Positions 1-6,009 of a stretch of DNA of 7,414 nt are shown piece by piece. Positions within the stretch are counted from its first letter, which is position 1. Every line of letters begins with the position of its first letter. The translations under genes and the position numbers were made by a program. This stretch comes from Paracoccaceae bacterium (lineage in GTDB: Bacteria > Pseudomonadota > Alphaproteobacteria > Rhodobacterales > Rhodobacteraceae), in assembly GCA_007123625.1 (NCBI GenBank), contig SKKS01000012.1:1-7414 (forward strand), given 5' to 3'. The notes under the pieces were generated by a model. The model was not told the origin of the DNA. It was given only the letters and a program-made list of their open reading frames with translations, and ran no database searches.

Positions 1-574
1 CTTCGTTATAGCTTTTCTGGTTCAGGATGGTGTCCAGAGCCACCGCCGTCTTGCCGGTCTGGCGGTCGCCGATGATCAGTTCGCGCTGGCCGCGGCCAAT
101 CGGGATCATGGCATCCACGGATTTCAGGCCGGTTGCCATGGGCTCATGCACCGATTTCCGGGGAATGATGCCCGGCGCCTTGACGTCGGCGATGCGGCGC
201 TCGCTGGTCTCGATCGGACCCTTGCCGTCGATGGGGTTGCCCAGGCCGTCCACGACCCGGCCCAGCAGCGCCTCGCCTGCGGGCACGTCCACGATGGACT
301 TGGTACGCTTGACGACATCGCCTTCCTTGATGGAGCGGTCGTCGCCGAAGATCACGATCCCGACGTTGTCTGCTTCAAGGTTCAGCGCCATGCCGCGGAT
401 GCCACCGGGGAATTCGACCATCTCCCCGGCCTGCACCTTGTCCAGGCCGTGGACACGGGCGATCCCGTCGCCGACCGACAGCACGCGGCCCACTTCGGCG
501 ACTTCGACCTCGTGGCCGAAGTTCTTGATCTGCTCCTTGAGGATCGCAGAGATCTCAGCTGCTTGGATACCCAT
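1..574 (-). CDS. atpA: ATP synthase F1 subunit alpha, N-terminal part (runs off the left edge)
   Basis: Alpha subunit of the F1 sector of the F-type ATP synthase, a peripheral protein on the cytoplasmic face of the inner membrane that alternates with beta in the catalytic hexamer and holds non-catalytic nucleotide sites. 191 residues are visible, a little over a third of the usual ~510. They cover the N-terminal helix that contacts delta (starts MGIQAAEISAILKEQIKNF), the beta-barrel domain (about 25-95) and the first part of the nucleotide-binding domain, ending just after the Walker A loop GDRQTGKT (169-176). The ATG at 574-572 directly follows the atpH stop (TAAATG, no gap). A Shine-Dalgarno match AAGAGG (583-588) lies 8 bases upstream, inside atpH, so the two genes are probably translationally coupled. 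The reading frame is intact up to the edge. The identification is secure. Confidence 0.98.
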   Translation of the reverse strand, partial: MGIQAAEISAILKEQIKNFGHEVEVAEVGRVLSVGDGIARVHGLDKVQAGEMVEFPGGIRGMALNLEADNVGIVIFGDDRSIKEGDVVKRTKSIVDVPAGEALLGRVVDGLGNPIDGKGPIETSERRIADVKAPGIIPRKSVHEPMATGLKSVDAMIPIGRGQRELIIGDRQTGKTAVALDTILNQKSYNE

Positions 575-1135
575 TTATCCGACCTCTTTCATTGAATTCT
601 GAAGTGCCGCGAGCTTCGAGCGGATCGAGGTATCGATCATCCGGGAGCCCACCTTGACAACAAGACCACCGATGAGGGTTTCATCGACAGCCAGTTTGAG
701 TTTCACATCCTTGCCAATACGCCCCTTGAGCGTTTCTGCAAGCGCAGCCTTCTGCCCGGCGTCCAGTGCACGCGCAGCGGTAACCTCGGCGGTGACTTCG
801 CCTTTCTCCTCGGCAATCAGCCTGCGCAGCGCGGCCAGCATCTGCGGCAGCGCGAAAAGGCGGCGCTTGCTGGCCATCAGCCCAAGTGTGCCGGTCACGT
901 TACGCGACAGGCCCATCCTGTCGCCCAATGCCGCGACGGCGCGGGTCTGATCGGCGCGGGAATACACTGGCGAGGCGATGAGGTCGCGGAGATCAGCGCT
1001 CTCGGCCAGTGCGGAGTCGATTGTTTCGACATCCTTTTCCAGCGTGGCCAGCGCGTTATCTTCCTTGGAAAGCTCAAATACCGCCGTCGCATAGCGCATC
1101 GCTATGCCTGAGGAGATCGAAGCAGGTTCAGACAC
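575..1135 (-). CDS. atpH: ATP synthase F1 subunit delta (OSCP homologue)
   Basis: Delta subunit, the peripheral-stalk cap that ties the F1 head to the b subunits (bacterial equivalent of OSCP). 186 residues with the GTG start, normal for the family (~175-190). The N-terminal helical domain includes SSGIAMRYATAVFELSK. The C-terminal family signature is present as DETLIGGLVVKVGSRMID followed by TSIRSKLAAL. No ATG lies at a suitable place; the open frame runs on upstream to a TTG at 1255 without family-like sequence. GTG at 1135 is chosen because GGAAGG (1142-1147) sits 6 bases upstream and because, as I recall, relatives begin SEPASISSGIA. A second GTG at 1141 abuts the ribosome site and is too close; ATG at 1099 would remove conserved residues. 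First gene of the F1 operon, atpA following without a gap. Confidence 0.96.
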   Translation of the reverse strand: MSEPASISSGIAMRYATAVFELSKEDNALATLEKDVETIDSALAESADLRDLIASPVYSRADQTRAVAALGDRMGLSRNVTGTLGLMASKRRLFALPQMLAALRRLIAEEKGEVTAEVTAARALDAGQKAALAETLKGRIGKDVKLKLAVDETLIGGLVVKVGSRMIDTSIRSKLAALQNSMKEVG

Positions 1136-1141
1136 GTCCAC

Positions 1142-1147
1142 CCTTCC
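1142..1147 (-). promoter_or_regulatory. Ribosome binding site that decides the GTG start of atpH
   Basis: The minus strand reads GGAAGG here, a good match to the anti-Shine-Dalgarno sequence, 6 bases before the GTG at 1135. An in-frame GTG two codons earlier (1139-1141) directly touches it and would have no spacer. This supports the 186-residue form of AtpH. Confidence 0.7.
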
Positions 1148-1227
1148 GATATCTGGGGTCGCCGGCCCGCATGCGGGTGTCGGTGACAGAAAAGCAAGGA
1201 TTGTCGTGGCAATCCAAATCGGCGCGG

Positions 1228-1255
1228 GTTTAGCAGAGCGTCCCGGTTCCCGCAA
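1228..1255 (-). promoter_or_regulatory. Putative housekeeping promoter of the atpHA... operon
   Basis: On the minus strand TTGCGG (1250-1255) is followed after 16 bases by CTAAAC (1228-1233), embedded in TGCTAAACCC. The TTGC...TGCTAAA arrangement resembles sigma-70 type promoters of Rhodobacterales housekeeping genes, which tolerate a weak -10. It would give a leader of roughly 85 bases before the atpH GTG. It is the best candidate in the gap, but read by eye only. Confidence 0.45.
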
Positions 1256-1461
1256 CAGCGAAGGTCACTGTCATGTGACACACAGGCGAGGAGCGTTGTC
1301 GCAGCTTTGCCGCATTGCAGCATGGAGCCGCAGGGACATTGGCAGAAGTCGCGGCGAAAGCAGATGCCACCGCGCAGTGCTGCCGTCAGGGCGTGCGCTC
1401 CGTTCCCGTGGGCGCCGCGCCAGGGCGCAGGGTGATTCTGTGGAATCGCGCCGGGTGTGCG

Positions 1462-2262
1462 TCAACTGTCCGGAAGGTGGCCGCCTTGGGTCGGCGGCAG
1501 GCTCTCGCGCCGCAGCGCGGGGCGGGCGCCGCCGGGCTGGGTCATCCCGTCCAGCACACGCAGCGGCTTGCGCACCGCTTCGCGCAGGCCCGGGCGGGTC
1601 GGCGCTGGACGGTCCAGCCGCGCCTGCACCAGCAGCACGCCACCGGCATAATACCGCGACAGCCTGCGGCCCGCGCGCTCAACAATCATGGCGGTTCGAA
1701 GCCAGAACGGGGTGTTGCGCGGCGGAAAGAACAAGGCTGCCATATGGTTTTCGGCGACGAAGCCGTGGGCGGAAAGCAGCCCTTCGATCTGCGACAGCGA
1801 ATAGGGGCGGCCCAGCGCGAAGGGCGTGCCGTCGCGCCGCGCCCACATGCCTGAACGGTTTGGCAGCACGAACAGCGCCTGCCCACCCGGTGACAGAACG
1901 CGGGCGCACTCCTCCAGCACCGCCGCCGGGCGGTCGGTGCCTTCCAGCCCATGCATCACCAGCAAGCGGTCCACGCTGTCGGTGGCCAGAGGCCAGCGCG
2001 ACTCCTCGACCAGCACCGAATGGTTGTCCATCTCGGCCGGCCAGTGCATCACGCCCTGCGGCCCCGGCATCAGTGCGACAACACGCCGCGCCCGTTCCAG
2101 GAACGGTCGCAGCATCGGCGCCGGAAATCCGTAGCCCGCGACCGTCAGCCCCCGCGCATCCGACCACAACGTGGTGATCTGGTCGCGCACCGCCTTCTGC
2201 GCCGTGCGGCCCAGTGCGGTGGTGTAGTAGAAATCTCTCAGGTCGGTGACATCGTGGTGCAT
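1462..2262 (-). CDS. Class I SAM-dependent methyltransferase-like protein (YafS-like, divergent from gloB)
   Basis: A 266-residue soluble protein resembling the Methyltransf_11 class. The core is about residues 38-140: strand 1 with a glycine loop VAGYGFPAP (41-49), strand 4 VDRLLVMHGLEG (97-108) and the typical post-core segment ARVLSPGGQALFVLPNR (120-136). The glycine loop is only partly canonical: the third Gly is Pro47, and the acidic residue usual at the end of strand 2 is not seen in RVVALMPGP (60-68). SAM binding is therefore likely by family resemblance but not shown. The C-terminal ~60 residues are Arg/Pro-rich and look disordered. ATG at 2260-2262 has a GAGG-type ribosome site upstream. 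It starts 65 bases from divergent gloB; E. coli yafS and gloB are likewise neighbours transcribed apart, as I recall. The substrate is unknown. Confidence 0.85.
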   Translation of the reverse strand: MHHDVTDLRDFYYTTALGRTAQKAVRDQITTLWSDARGLTVAGYGFPAPMLRPFLERARRVVALMPGPQGVMHWPAEMDNHSVLVEESRWPLATDSVDRLLVMHGLEGTDRPAAVLEECARVLSPGGQALFVLPNRSGMWARRDGTPFALGRPYSLSQIEGLLSAHGFVAENHMAALFFPPRNTPFWLRTAMIVERAGRRLSRYYAGGVLLVQARLDRPAPTRPGLREAVRKPLRVLDGMTQPGGARPALRRESLPPTQGGHLPDS

Positions 2263-2327
2263 TGAAGCCCTCGTCGCATTTCCCTAGCCTTGCACAACTG
2301 TCGGCAAACGCAAGAAGGGGTCGTTCG
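2263..2327. promoter_or_regulatory. Shared divergent promoter region, methyltransferase / gloB
   Basis: Only 65 bases separate the two start codons, so both promoters must lie here or inside the opposite gene. The gloB ribosome site AAGGGG (2315-2320) is 7 bases before its ATG. Several TTGC/GCAA elements are present, including an inverted repeat CTTGC (2289-2293) and GCAAG (2310-2314) separated by 16 bases. No good -35/-10 pair stands out on either strand. The compact arrangement suggests co-control, but this is inference. Confidence 0.4.
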
Positions 2328-3104
2328 ATGCACACAAATGACGATGTCACAATCATTCGCTGCCGTGCGGACAATTACGCCTATCTGATGCATGACGCGG
2401 ATTCTGGCGAGACTGTCCTGGTTGACGCGCCCGAGGCCGGGCCGATTCTGGAGGTGCTCGCGCGTCGGAACTGGACGCTTACGCATCTGCTGCTCACCCA
2501 TCACCATGACGATCACATCGAAGGAACCAACGCGCTGCGCGACGCAAACCCCGGGTTGCAGGTGATCGGGGCGGCGGCCGATGCGCACCGGCTGCCTCCG
2601 CTGGACCGACAGGTTGCGCCCGGCGACGTAATCGAAACCGCAGTGGGCGATTTCGCTGTGTTCGATGCCCCGGGCCACACGGTCGGGCATATCGCCTTTC
2701 ACCTGCCCGCGCGCGCGGCGCTGTTTTCAGGCGACAGCCTGATGGTACATGGCTGCGGGCGCCTGTTCGAGGGCACGGCGCAACAGATGTTCGACACCAT
2801 CGCCCGCTTCATGCGCCTGCCCGGGGACACGCGGATCTGCAGCGGCCATGACTACGCGGCTGCCAACCTTGCCTTTGCCGCCACCTGTGCCCCCGATGCG
2901 GCTGCACTGGACGCGCGCAGGGCCGAGTTGCCGCTGTTGGCCGACAAGGGCCACCCGACCGTAGGCGTCACGCTGGCCGAAGATATCCGGCTCAATCCCT
3001 ACATGCGCGCGCACCTGCCCGAGGTGAAGGCCGCCGTTGATATGGACGGTGCCCCGGACCTTGCAGTCTTCGCCGAGATCCGCCGCCGCAAGGACGCGTT
3101 CTGA
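2328..3104 (+). CDS. gloB: Hydroxyacylglutathione hydrolase (glyoxalase II)
   Basis: Hydrolyses S-D-lactoylglutathione to D-lactate and glutathione, the second step of the glutathione-dependent methylglyoxal detoxification pathway in the cytoplasm. 258 residues, close to the family's ~250-260. Metallo-beta-lactamase fold with the binuclear metal motif THHHDDH (57-63; ligands His58, His60, Asp62, His63), His117 in PGHTVGH, bridging Asp136 in SGDSL and His174 in SGHDY. The substrate-binding CGRLFEG (143-149) and a C-terminal end ending in RRRKDAF, both typical of GloB, separate it from other MBL-fold hydrolases. ATG 2328 is chosen for the ribosome site AAGGGG 7 bases upstream; the frame stays open back to an ATG at 2262, but that would run into the start of the divergent gene and adds residues unlike the family. 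No gloA is in view. Confidence 0.95.
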   Translation: MHTNDDVTIIRCRADNYAYLMHDADSGETVLVDAPEAGPILEVLARRNWTLTHLLLTHHHDDHIEGTNALRDANPGLQVIGAAADAHRLPPLDRQVAPGDVIETAVGDFAVFDAPGHTVGHIAFHLPARAALFSGDSLMVHGCGRLFEGTAQQMFDTIARFMRLPGDTRICSGHDYAAANLAFAATCAPDAAALDARRAELPLLADKGHPTVGVTLAEDIRLNPYMRAHLPEVKAAVDMDGAPDLAVFAEIRRRKDAF

Positions 3105-3109
3105 AACCC

Positions 3110-3139
3110 GCCCCGCGCCGGGGCGAACCCGGCACCGGG
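3110..3139 (+). terminator. Tandem GC hairpins after gloB (possible terminator, no U tract)
   Basis: GCCCCG-CGC-CGGGGC (3110-3124) is a perfect 6-bp stem with a 3-base loop starting 5 bases after the gloB stop, followed at once by CCCG-GCAC-CGGG (3128-3139). Neither is followed by a T run, so intrinsic termination would be weak; they may protect the mRNA 3' end or act with Rho. Confidence 0.4.
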
Positions 3140-3249
3140 CAAGGGTCCAGGCGGGGGGCAACCCGGAGTGACAGGCCCGAAGCCGATTGCTTTCGGGTAA
3201 CGGATCGCTCACCTTTGCGCGTGCAGGATACCGGACGAAGGGGCTTTTC

Positions 3250-4104
3250 ATGGAACTGATTCTCGCAATTGTCGTGCTGCTGGTGGTCGTGGTCCTGATG
3301 GGCCTCAAGATCGTGCCGCAGTCCGAAAACTTCGTGATCACCCGGCTTGGCGCCTACCACCGGACGCTGGATGCGGGCGTGAACGTGATCGTTCCCTTCT
3401 TCGACAAGGTGCATGCGAAGGTGCCGGTCAATGACCAGGTGCTCAACGACATCTCGCTCGAGGTGGTGTCCGCCGACAACGTGGTGTTCGGCTGCCAGCT
3501 TCTGGTGGTCTATCGCATCGAAAACCCCGAGGCGGCAGTGTTTCGGGTCAACAACATCGACAGCCTGGTGATCGGGCTGGTGCAGTCCCTGGTGCGTTCC
3601 GAACTGGGCAAGGTGGAGCTGGATCAGGTGCAGTCGGACCGCGGATCGCTGAACGTGGCGTTGCTTGAAGCGCTTGAGGATGCGGGCCAGACCTATGGTA
3701 TCCGTATCTCGCGGTCGGAAATCACCGATGTGCGCCTGAACGAGACAACGCAGAAAGCCATGGCCGAGGTGCTGGCCGCCGAGCGCGAGCGCCGCGCTGC
3801 GATCACCCGCGCCGAGGGCATGCGCCGCGCCGCCGAGCTCAATGCCGATGGCGAGCTGTACGAGGCCCAACGCCGCGCCGACGCCATTCGCGCCATCGCC
3901 GAAGCCAACGCCGAGGCCAACCGCATGATCGCGGACTCGCTGGTCGGCGAGAACGCGCGCGAGGCGCTCGTCTTCCAGACCGCGCGCATGCAGGTCGAAG
4001 CGCTGGAGGGGTTGACGAAGTCCGACAACGCCAAGCTGATCATGCTGCCCGGCGGGCCGTCGAACGCCTTCCGCGAGGCCGCGGCGATACTTAAGGAATT
4101 CTAG
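3250..4104 (+). CDS. SPFH/stomatin-family membrane protein (QmcA-like)
   Basis: A 284-residue membrane-anchored SPFH (stomatin/prohibitin/flotillin/HflK-C) protein. Such proteins form large oligomeric cages on the inner membrane and influence quality control by membrane proteases such as FtsH. Residues 2-21 form one N-terminal hydrophobic segment; the SPFH domain follows (starting QSENFVITRLGAYHRTLDAG, about 24-165), then an Ala/Glu/Arg-rich coiled coil (about 167-230, including AAERERRAAITRAEGMRRAA) and a short C-terminal tail ending in AAILKEF. Size and order fit E. coli QmcA and bacterial stomatins of the paraslipin type. ATG 3250 is supported by GAAGGGG (3237-3243) 6 bases upstream and by being just before the membrane segment; the frame is open further upstream without such features. 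The NfeD-like partner gene starts 3 bases after the stop. Confidence 0.93.
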   Translation: MELILAIVVLLVVVVLMGLKIVPQSENFVITRLGAYHRTLDAGVNVIVPFFDKVHAKVPVNDQVLNDISLEVVSADNVVFGCQLLVVYRIENPEAAVFRVNNIDSLVIGLVQSLVRSELGKVELDQVQSDRGSLNVALLEALEDAGQTYGIRISRSEITDVRLNETTQKAMAEVLAAERERRAAITRAEGMRRAAELNADGELYEAQRRADAIRAIAEANAEANRMIADSLVGENAREALVFQTARMQVEALEGLTKSDNAKLIMLPGGPSNAFREAAAILKEF

Positions 4105-4107
4105 GCC

Positions 4108-4443
4108 ATGGGACTGTTCGACCTGCCGGACTGGAGCATCTGGGGCATCATCGCGGTGGTGTTCCTGGTGGTCGAGATCATGACCACCGTCTATGTCGCG
4201 CTGGGCTTCGCGATCGGCGCCGTTGCGGCGGGGGTGGTGGTCTGGCTGGTGCCGGGGCTGCCCGTGGTCTGGCAGGCGCTGGTCTGGGCCGCAGTCGGGC
4301 TGGTGGCCTGGCTGGGGCTGTCGCGCTGGCATGCCCGGCGCCGTGCGACACGGCGCGACATCAACGATTTCGACTCCCGCGATTCGTTGCCCCCGTCGGA
4401 TCGTCGTCGGCGGTCGGCCTCGGACGAGGATTCCTTGCGCTGA
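4108..4443 (+). CDS. Short NfeD-like membrane protein, partner of the SPFH protein
   Basis: A 111-residue membrane protein with three predicted transmembrane segments, roughly 9-27, 29-50 and 53-74, followed by a charged tail (75-111) rich in Arg, Asp and Ser (for example RRDINDFDSRDSLPPSDRRRR). Position and topology match NfeD/YbbJ proteins, which are encoded next to SPFH genes and are thought to act with them. The C-terminal OB-fold domain of typical NfeD proteins (about 60-70 residues) is not visible here, nor in the other frames downstream, so this looks like a short form rather than a fresh frameshift. ATG is 3 bases after the SPFH stop, with AAGGA (4093-4097) 10 bases upstream inside that gene; the two are surely co-transcribed. 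Homology rests on context and topology more than on motifs. Confidence 0.82.
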   Translation: MGLFDLPDWSIWGIIAVVFLVVEIMTTVYVALGFAIGAVAAGVVVWLVPGLPVVWQALVWAAVGLVAWLGLSRWHARRRATRRDINDFDSRDSLPPSDRRRRSASDEDSLR

Positions 4444-4823
4444 GGCCTGCGCGCCAACAGTTTGCGGAGGGGGCAGGGATGGCAGGTGTGTGGGCCGGGA
4501 CCGGGAACTCCGTTTCACGGTAGGGACGTCACAAAGTGCCCGGAAGCCGCGCCCACCCATCCACCCCGCGACGTGCGGGCGCTGCTCCTGTGGTCGCAGT
4601 GGCAGACTTGCGGGGAGAGGAAGTGCGTCGAATGCGCCCGTCGCTCACCCGGGCGTGTAGCGCATGTTGGTCTGGGCTTCTTGCACGCCAGCCCCTGCCA
4701 CTTTGCATGTCCTGGCGGCGAAGGCCCGGGACGCGCACGCGACATGCGGGGGATCACGGGGCACTGGAGGGCGCTGCCCGGGATCGAAACTGCGCCCAAA
4801 CGGAAACCGCGCCGCCGCCGGGA
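4444..4823. other. Non-coding stretch between convergent nfeD-like and prs genes (380 bases)
   Basis: Open frames of 69-161 codons cross this stretch on both strands, but they show no family motif and are rich in Arg, Pro, Gly and Cys as expected from frame noise in GC-rich DNA. I see no tRNA fold and no hallmark of SRP RNA, RNase P RNA or tmRNA. Possible RNA structure includes stems CCCGC/GCGGG (4565-4579) and CGCCCG/CGGGCG with a 9-base loop (4635-4655). Both flanking genes must end their transcripts here, yet no hairpin with a T tract is visible on either strand; Rho-dependent or bidirectional termination is possible. A short repeat CCGGGATC occurs at 4778-4785 and 4818-4825, the second overlapping the end of prs. 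Confidence 0.5.
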
Positions 4824-5846
4824 TCACACTTCGCGGTGATAGAGCCATTCGTAGATCGGGATCAGCGTGTCCTGGTCGAACAATGACGAGACCGACGTCC
4901 CGCCCCAGGTGTTCAGGATCGCCTGCGCGAAAAGGGGCGCGGTCGGCACGATCCTGATGTTGGGCGCGGCCTTCACCTCGGGGCTGGGTTCGATGGAATC
5001 GGTGATGACCAGCGACTTCATGACCGAATTCGTGATCCGTTCGACCGCCGGACCGGACAGCACGCCATGCGTGATGTAGCTGTGGACCTCGGTCGCGCCG
5101 GCCTCGCGCAGCACTTCGGCGGCCTTGCACAGCGTCCCGGCGGTGTCGCAGATGTCATCGACGATGACGCAGGTCTTGCCCGAGACATCGCCGATCACGG
5201 TCATTTCGGCCACCTCGCCCGGTTTCTCGCGCCGTTTGTCCACGATCGCCAGCGCGCAGCCGACCCGCTTTGCCAGCTCCCGCGCCCGCGCCACGCCGCC
5301 GACATCGGGCGACACGATCGTGACATCCTGCAGCCGCCCGTTGAAATGATGCGCCACATCCATCGCGAAGATCGGTGCGGCATACAGGTTATCCACCGGA
5401 ATGTCGAAGAACCCCTGGATCTGGGCCGCGTGTAGGTCCAGCGTCAGGATCCGCTCGATCCCCGCCTGGGTGATCATGTTGGCCACCAGCTTGGCGGAAA
5501 TCGGCGTGCGCGCCTTGGTGCGCCGGTCCTGCCTTGCATAGCCGAAATAGGGGATCACCGCCGTGATCCGCGCCGCCGACGAGCGTTTGAGCGCGTCTGC
5601 GATGATCAGAAGCTCCATCAGGTTGTCATTGGCCGGGTTCGAAGTCGACTGTATGATGAACATGTCCTCGCCGCGCACGTTCTCATAGACCTCGACGAAC
5701 ACCTCCTGGTCGCTGAAGCGCTCAACCCGCGCATCTACCAGATCAACAGTCATGCCGCGGTGCATCGACATGCGCCGGGCGATGGCGCGGGAAAGCGCGC
5801 GGTTGGCGTTGCCGGAGATGAGCTTGGGTTCGCTGGTGGCGGGCAT
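4824..5846 (-). CDS. prs: Ribose-phosphate pyrophosphokinase (PRPP synthetase)
   Basis: Makes 5-phosphoribosyl diphosphate from ribose 5-phosphate and ATP, the precursor for purines, pyrimidines, NAD, histidine and tryptophan; cytoplasmic hexamer of the class I type. 340 residues: N-terminal KLISGNANRALSRAIARR (8-25), FSDQE (44-48), ATP-site segment PYFGYARQDRR (99-109), LDLHAAQIQGFF (136-147), SPDVGG (179-184), catalytic loop KRRE (204-207) and the ribose-phosphate loop VIVDDICDTAGT (227-238). It is about 25 residues longer than the ~315 of E. coli; the extra includes a C-terminal extension ending in IPIYEWLYHREV, as I recall a common feature in alphaproteobacteria. ATG 5846 has GAGGA (5851-5855) 4 bases upstream. 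The frame is open to 6011, but the added 55 residues are Pro/Arg-rich and not family-like. Confidence 0.97.
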   Translation of the reverse strand: MPATSEPKLISGNANRALSRAIARRMSMHRGMTVDLVDARVERFSDQEVFVEVYENVRGEDMFIIQSTSNPANDNLMELLIIADALKRSSAARITAVIPYFGYARQDRRTKARTPISAKLVANMITQAGIERILTLDLHAAQIQGFFDIPVDNLYAAPIFAMDVAHHFNGRLQDVTIVSPDVGGVARARELAKRVGCALAIVDKRREKPGEVAEMTVIGDVSGKTCVIVDDICDTAGTLCKAAEVLREAGATEVHSYITHGVLSGPAVERITNSVMKSLVITDSIEPSPEVKAAPNIRIVPTAPLFAQAILNTWGGTSVSSLFDQDTLIPIYEWLYHREV

Positions 5847-5918
5847 TGGGTCCTCGGGGTGGCTGGGGGCGGAGGGGCGCGGGACGGCGTGCGGGGCCTG
5901 GTGGCGGGATTCGGCAGG

Positions 5919-5953
5919 TTGACACCGCTTACCACCCTGTCCCAGAGTTTCAA
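5919..5953. promoter_or_regulatory. Overlapping divergent promoter candidates, prs / isomerase operon
   Basis: Plus strand: TTGACA (5919-5924, a consensus -35) with CAGAGT (5943-5948) after 18 bases, a poor -10, directed to the isomerase gene. Minus strand: TTGAAA (5948-5953) with TAAGCG (5926-5931) after 16 bases, also with a poor -10, directed to prs. The two candidates occupy the same ~35 bases. The -35 elements are the stronger evidence; start sites are unverified. Confidence 0.35.
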
Positions 5954-6009
5954 GGCTGCCGTGCCGCTTCAACGGGGCGGTTGCAGCACAATTCATGTTG
6001 CGGGGGACC

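Larger units (their letters stand above)
1136..1461. other. Non-coding stretch upstream of atpH (326 bases)
   Basis: Lies between the stop of the methyltransferase gene and the start of atpH, both on the minus strand. Short open frames here on either strand look like overlap or GC artefacts: no conserved motif and no convincing ribosome site. It holds, from the atpH side, the ribosome site, a 12-base palindrome CCCGCATGCGGG (1166-1177), the putative promoter (1228-1255) and an inverted repeat GTCAC-N6-GTGAC (1264-1279). Nearer the methyltransferase stop is a GC hairpin-like run (gcgccagggcgc, around 1418-1430) without a T tract, which could help end that gene's transcript. No terminator can be called with confidence. 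Confidence 0.6.

Noticed and set aside
1264..1280. FNR/CRP box upstream of atp promoter
   Set aside because: The arms are in GTCAC...GTGAC order and lack TTGAT/ATCAA or TGTGA-N6-TCACA, so no named regulator is assigned; kept only as an unnamed inverted repeat.
1271..1465. Minus-strand open frame of 64 codons between the methyltransferase and atpH
   Set aside because: Overlaps the methyltransferase stop and the inverted repeat; Arg/Ser-rich with no conserved look.
1104..2177. Plus-strand open frame of 357 codons across the atpH leader and methyltransferase
   Set aside because: Arg/Ala/Pro-rich with no family motif, antisense to the methyltransferase, whose conserved post-core segment VLSPGG fixes the coding strand.
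2992..4560. Long minus-strand open frame of 522 codons over the SPFH and nfeD-like genes
   Set aside because: His/Arg/Gln/Asp-rich translation without motifs, exactly antisense to two well-supported genes; a typical GC-rich shadow frame.
4515..4799. Minus-strand open frame of 94 codons downstream of prs
   Set aside because: No recognisable domain, no good ribosome site, and competing frames on both strands of similar quality.
4770..4826. tRNA T-arm-like GGGATCGAAAC near the prs end
   Set aside because: Does not match the GTTCGAATC-type T arm well, and no acceptor, D or anticodon stems could be paired around it.
4462..4839. Plus-strand open frame of 125 codons with several Cys residues in the nfeD-prs gap
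   Set aside because: The Cys are irregularly spaced and do not form a convincing metal motif; Arg/Pro-rich end overlaps the prs 3' end. Treated as noise.
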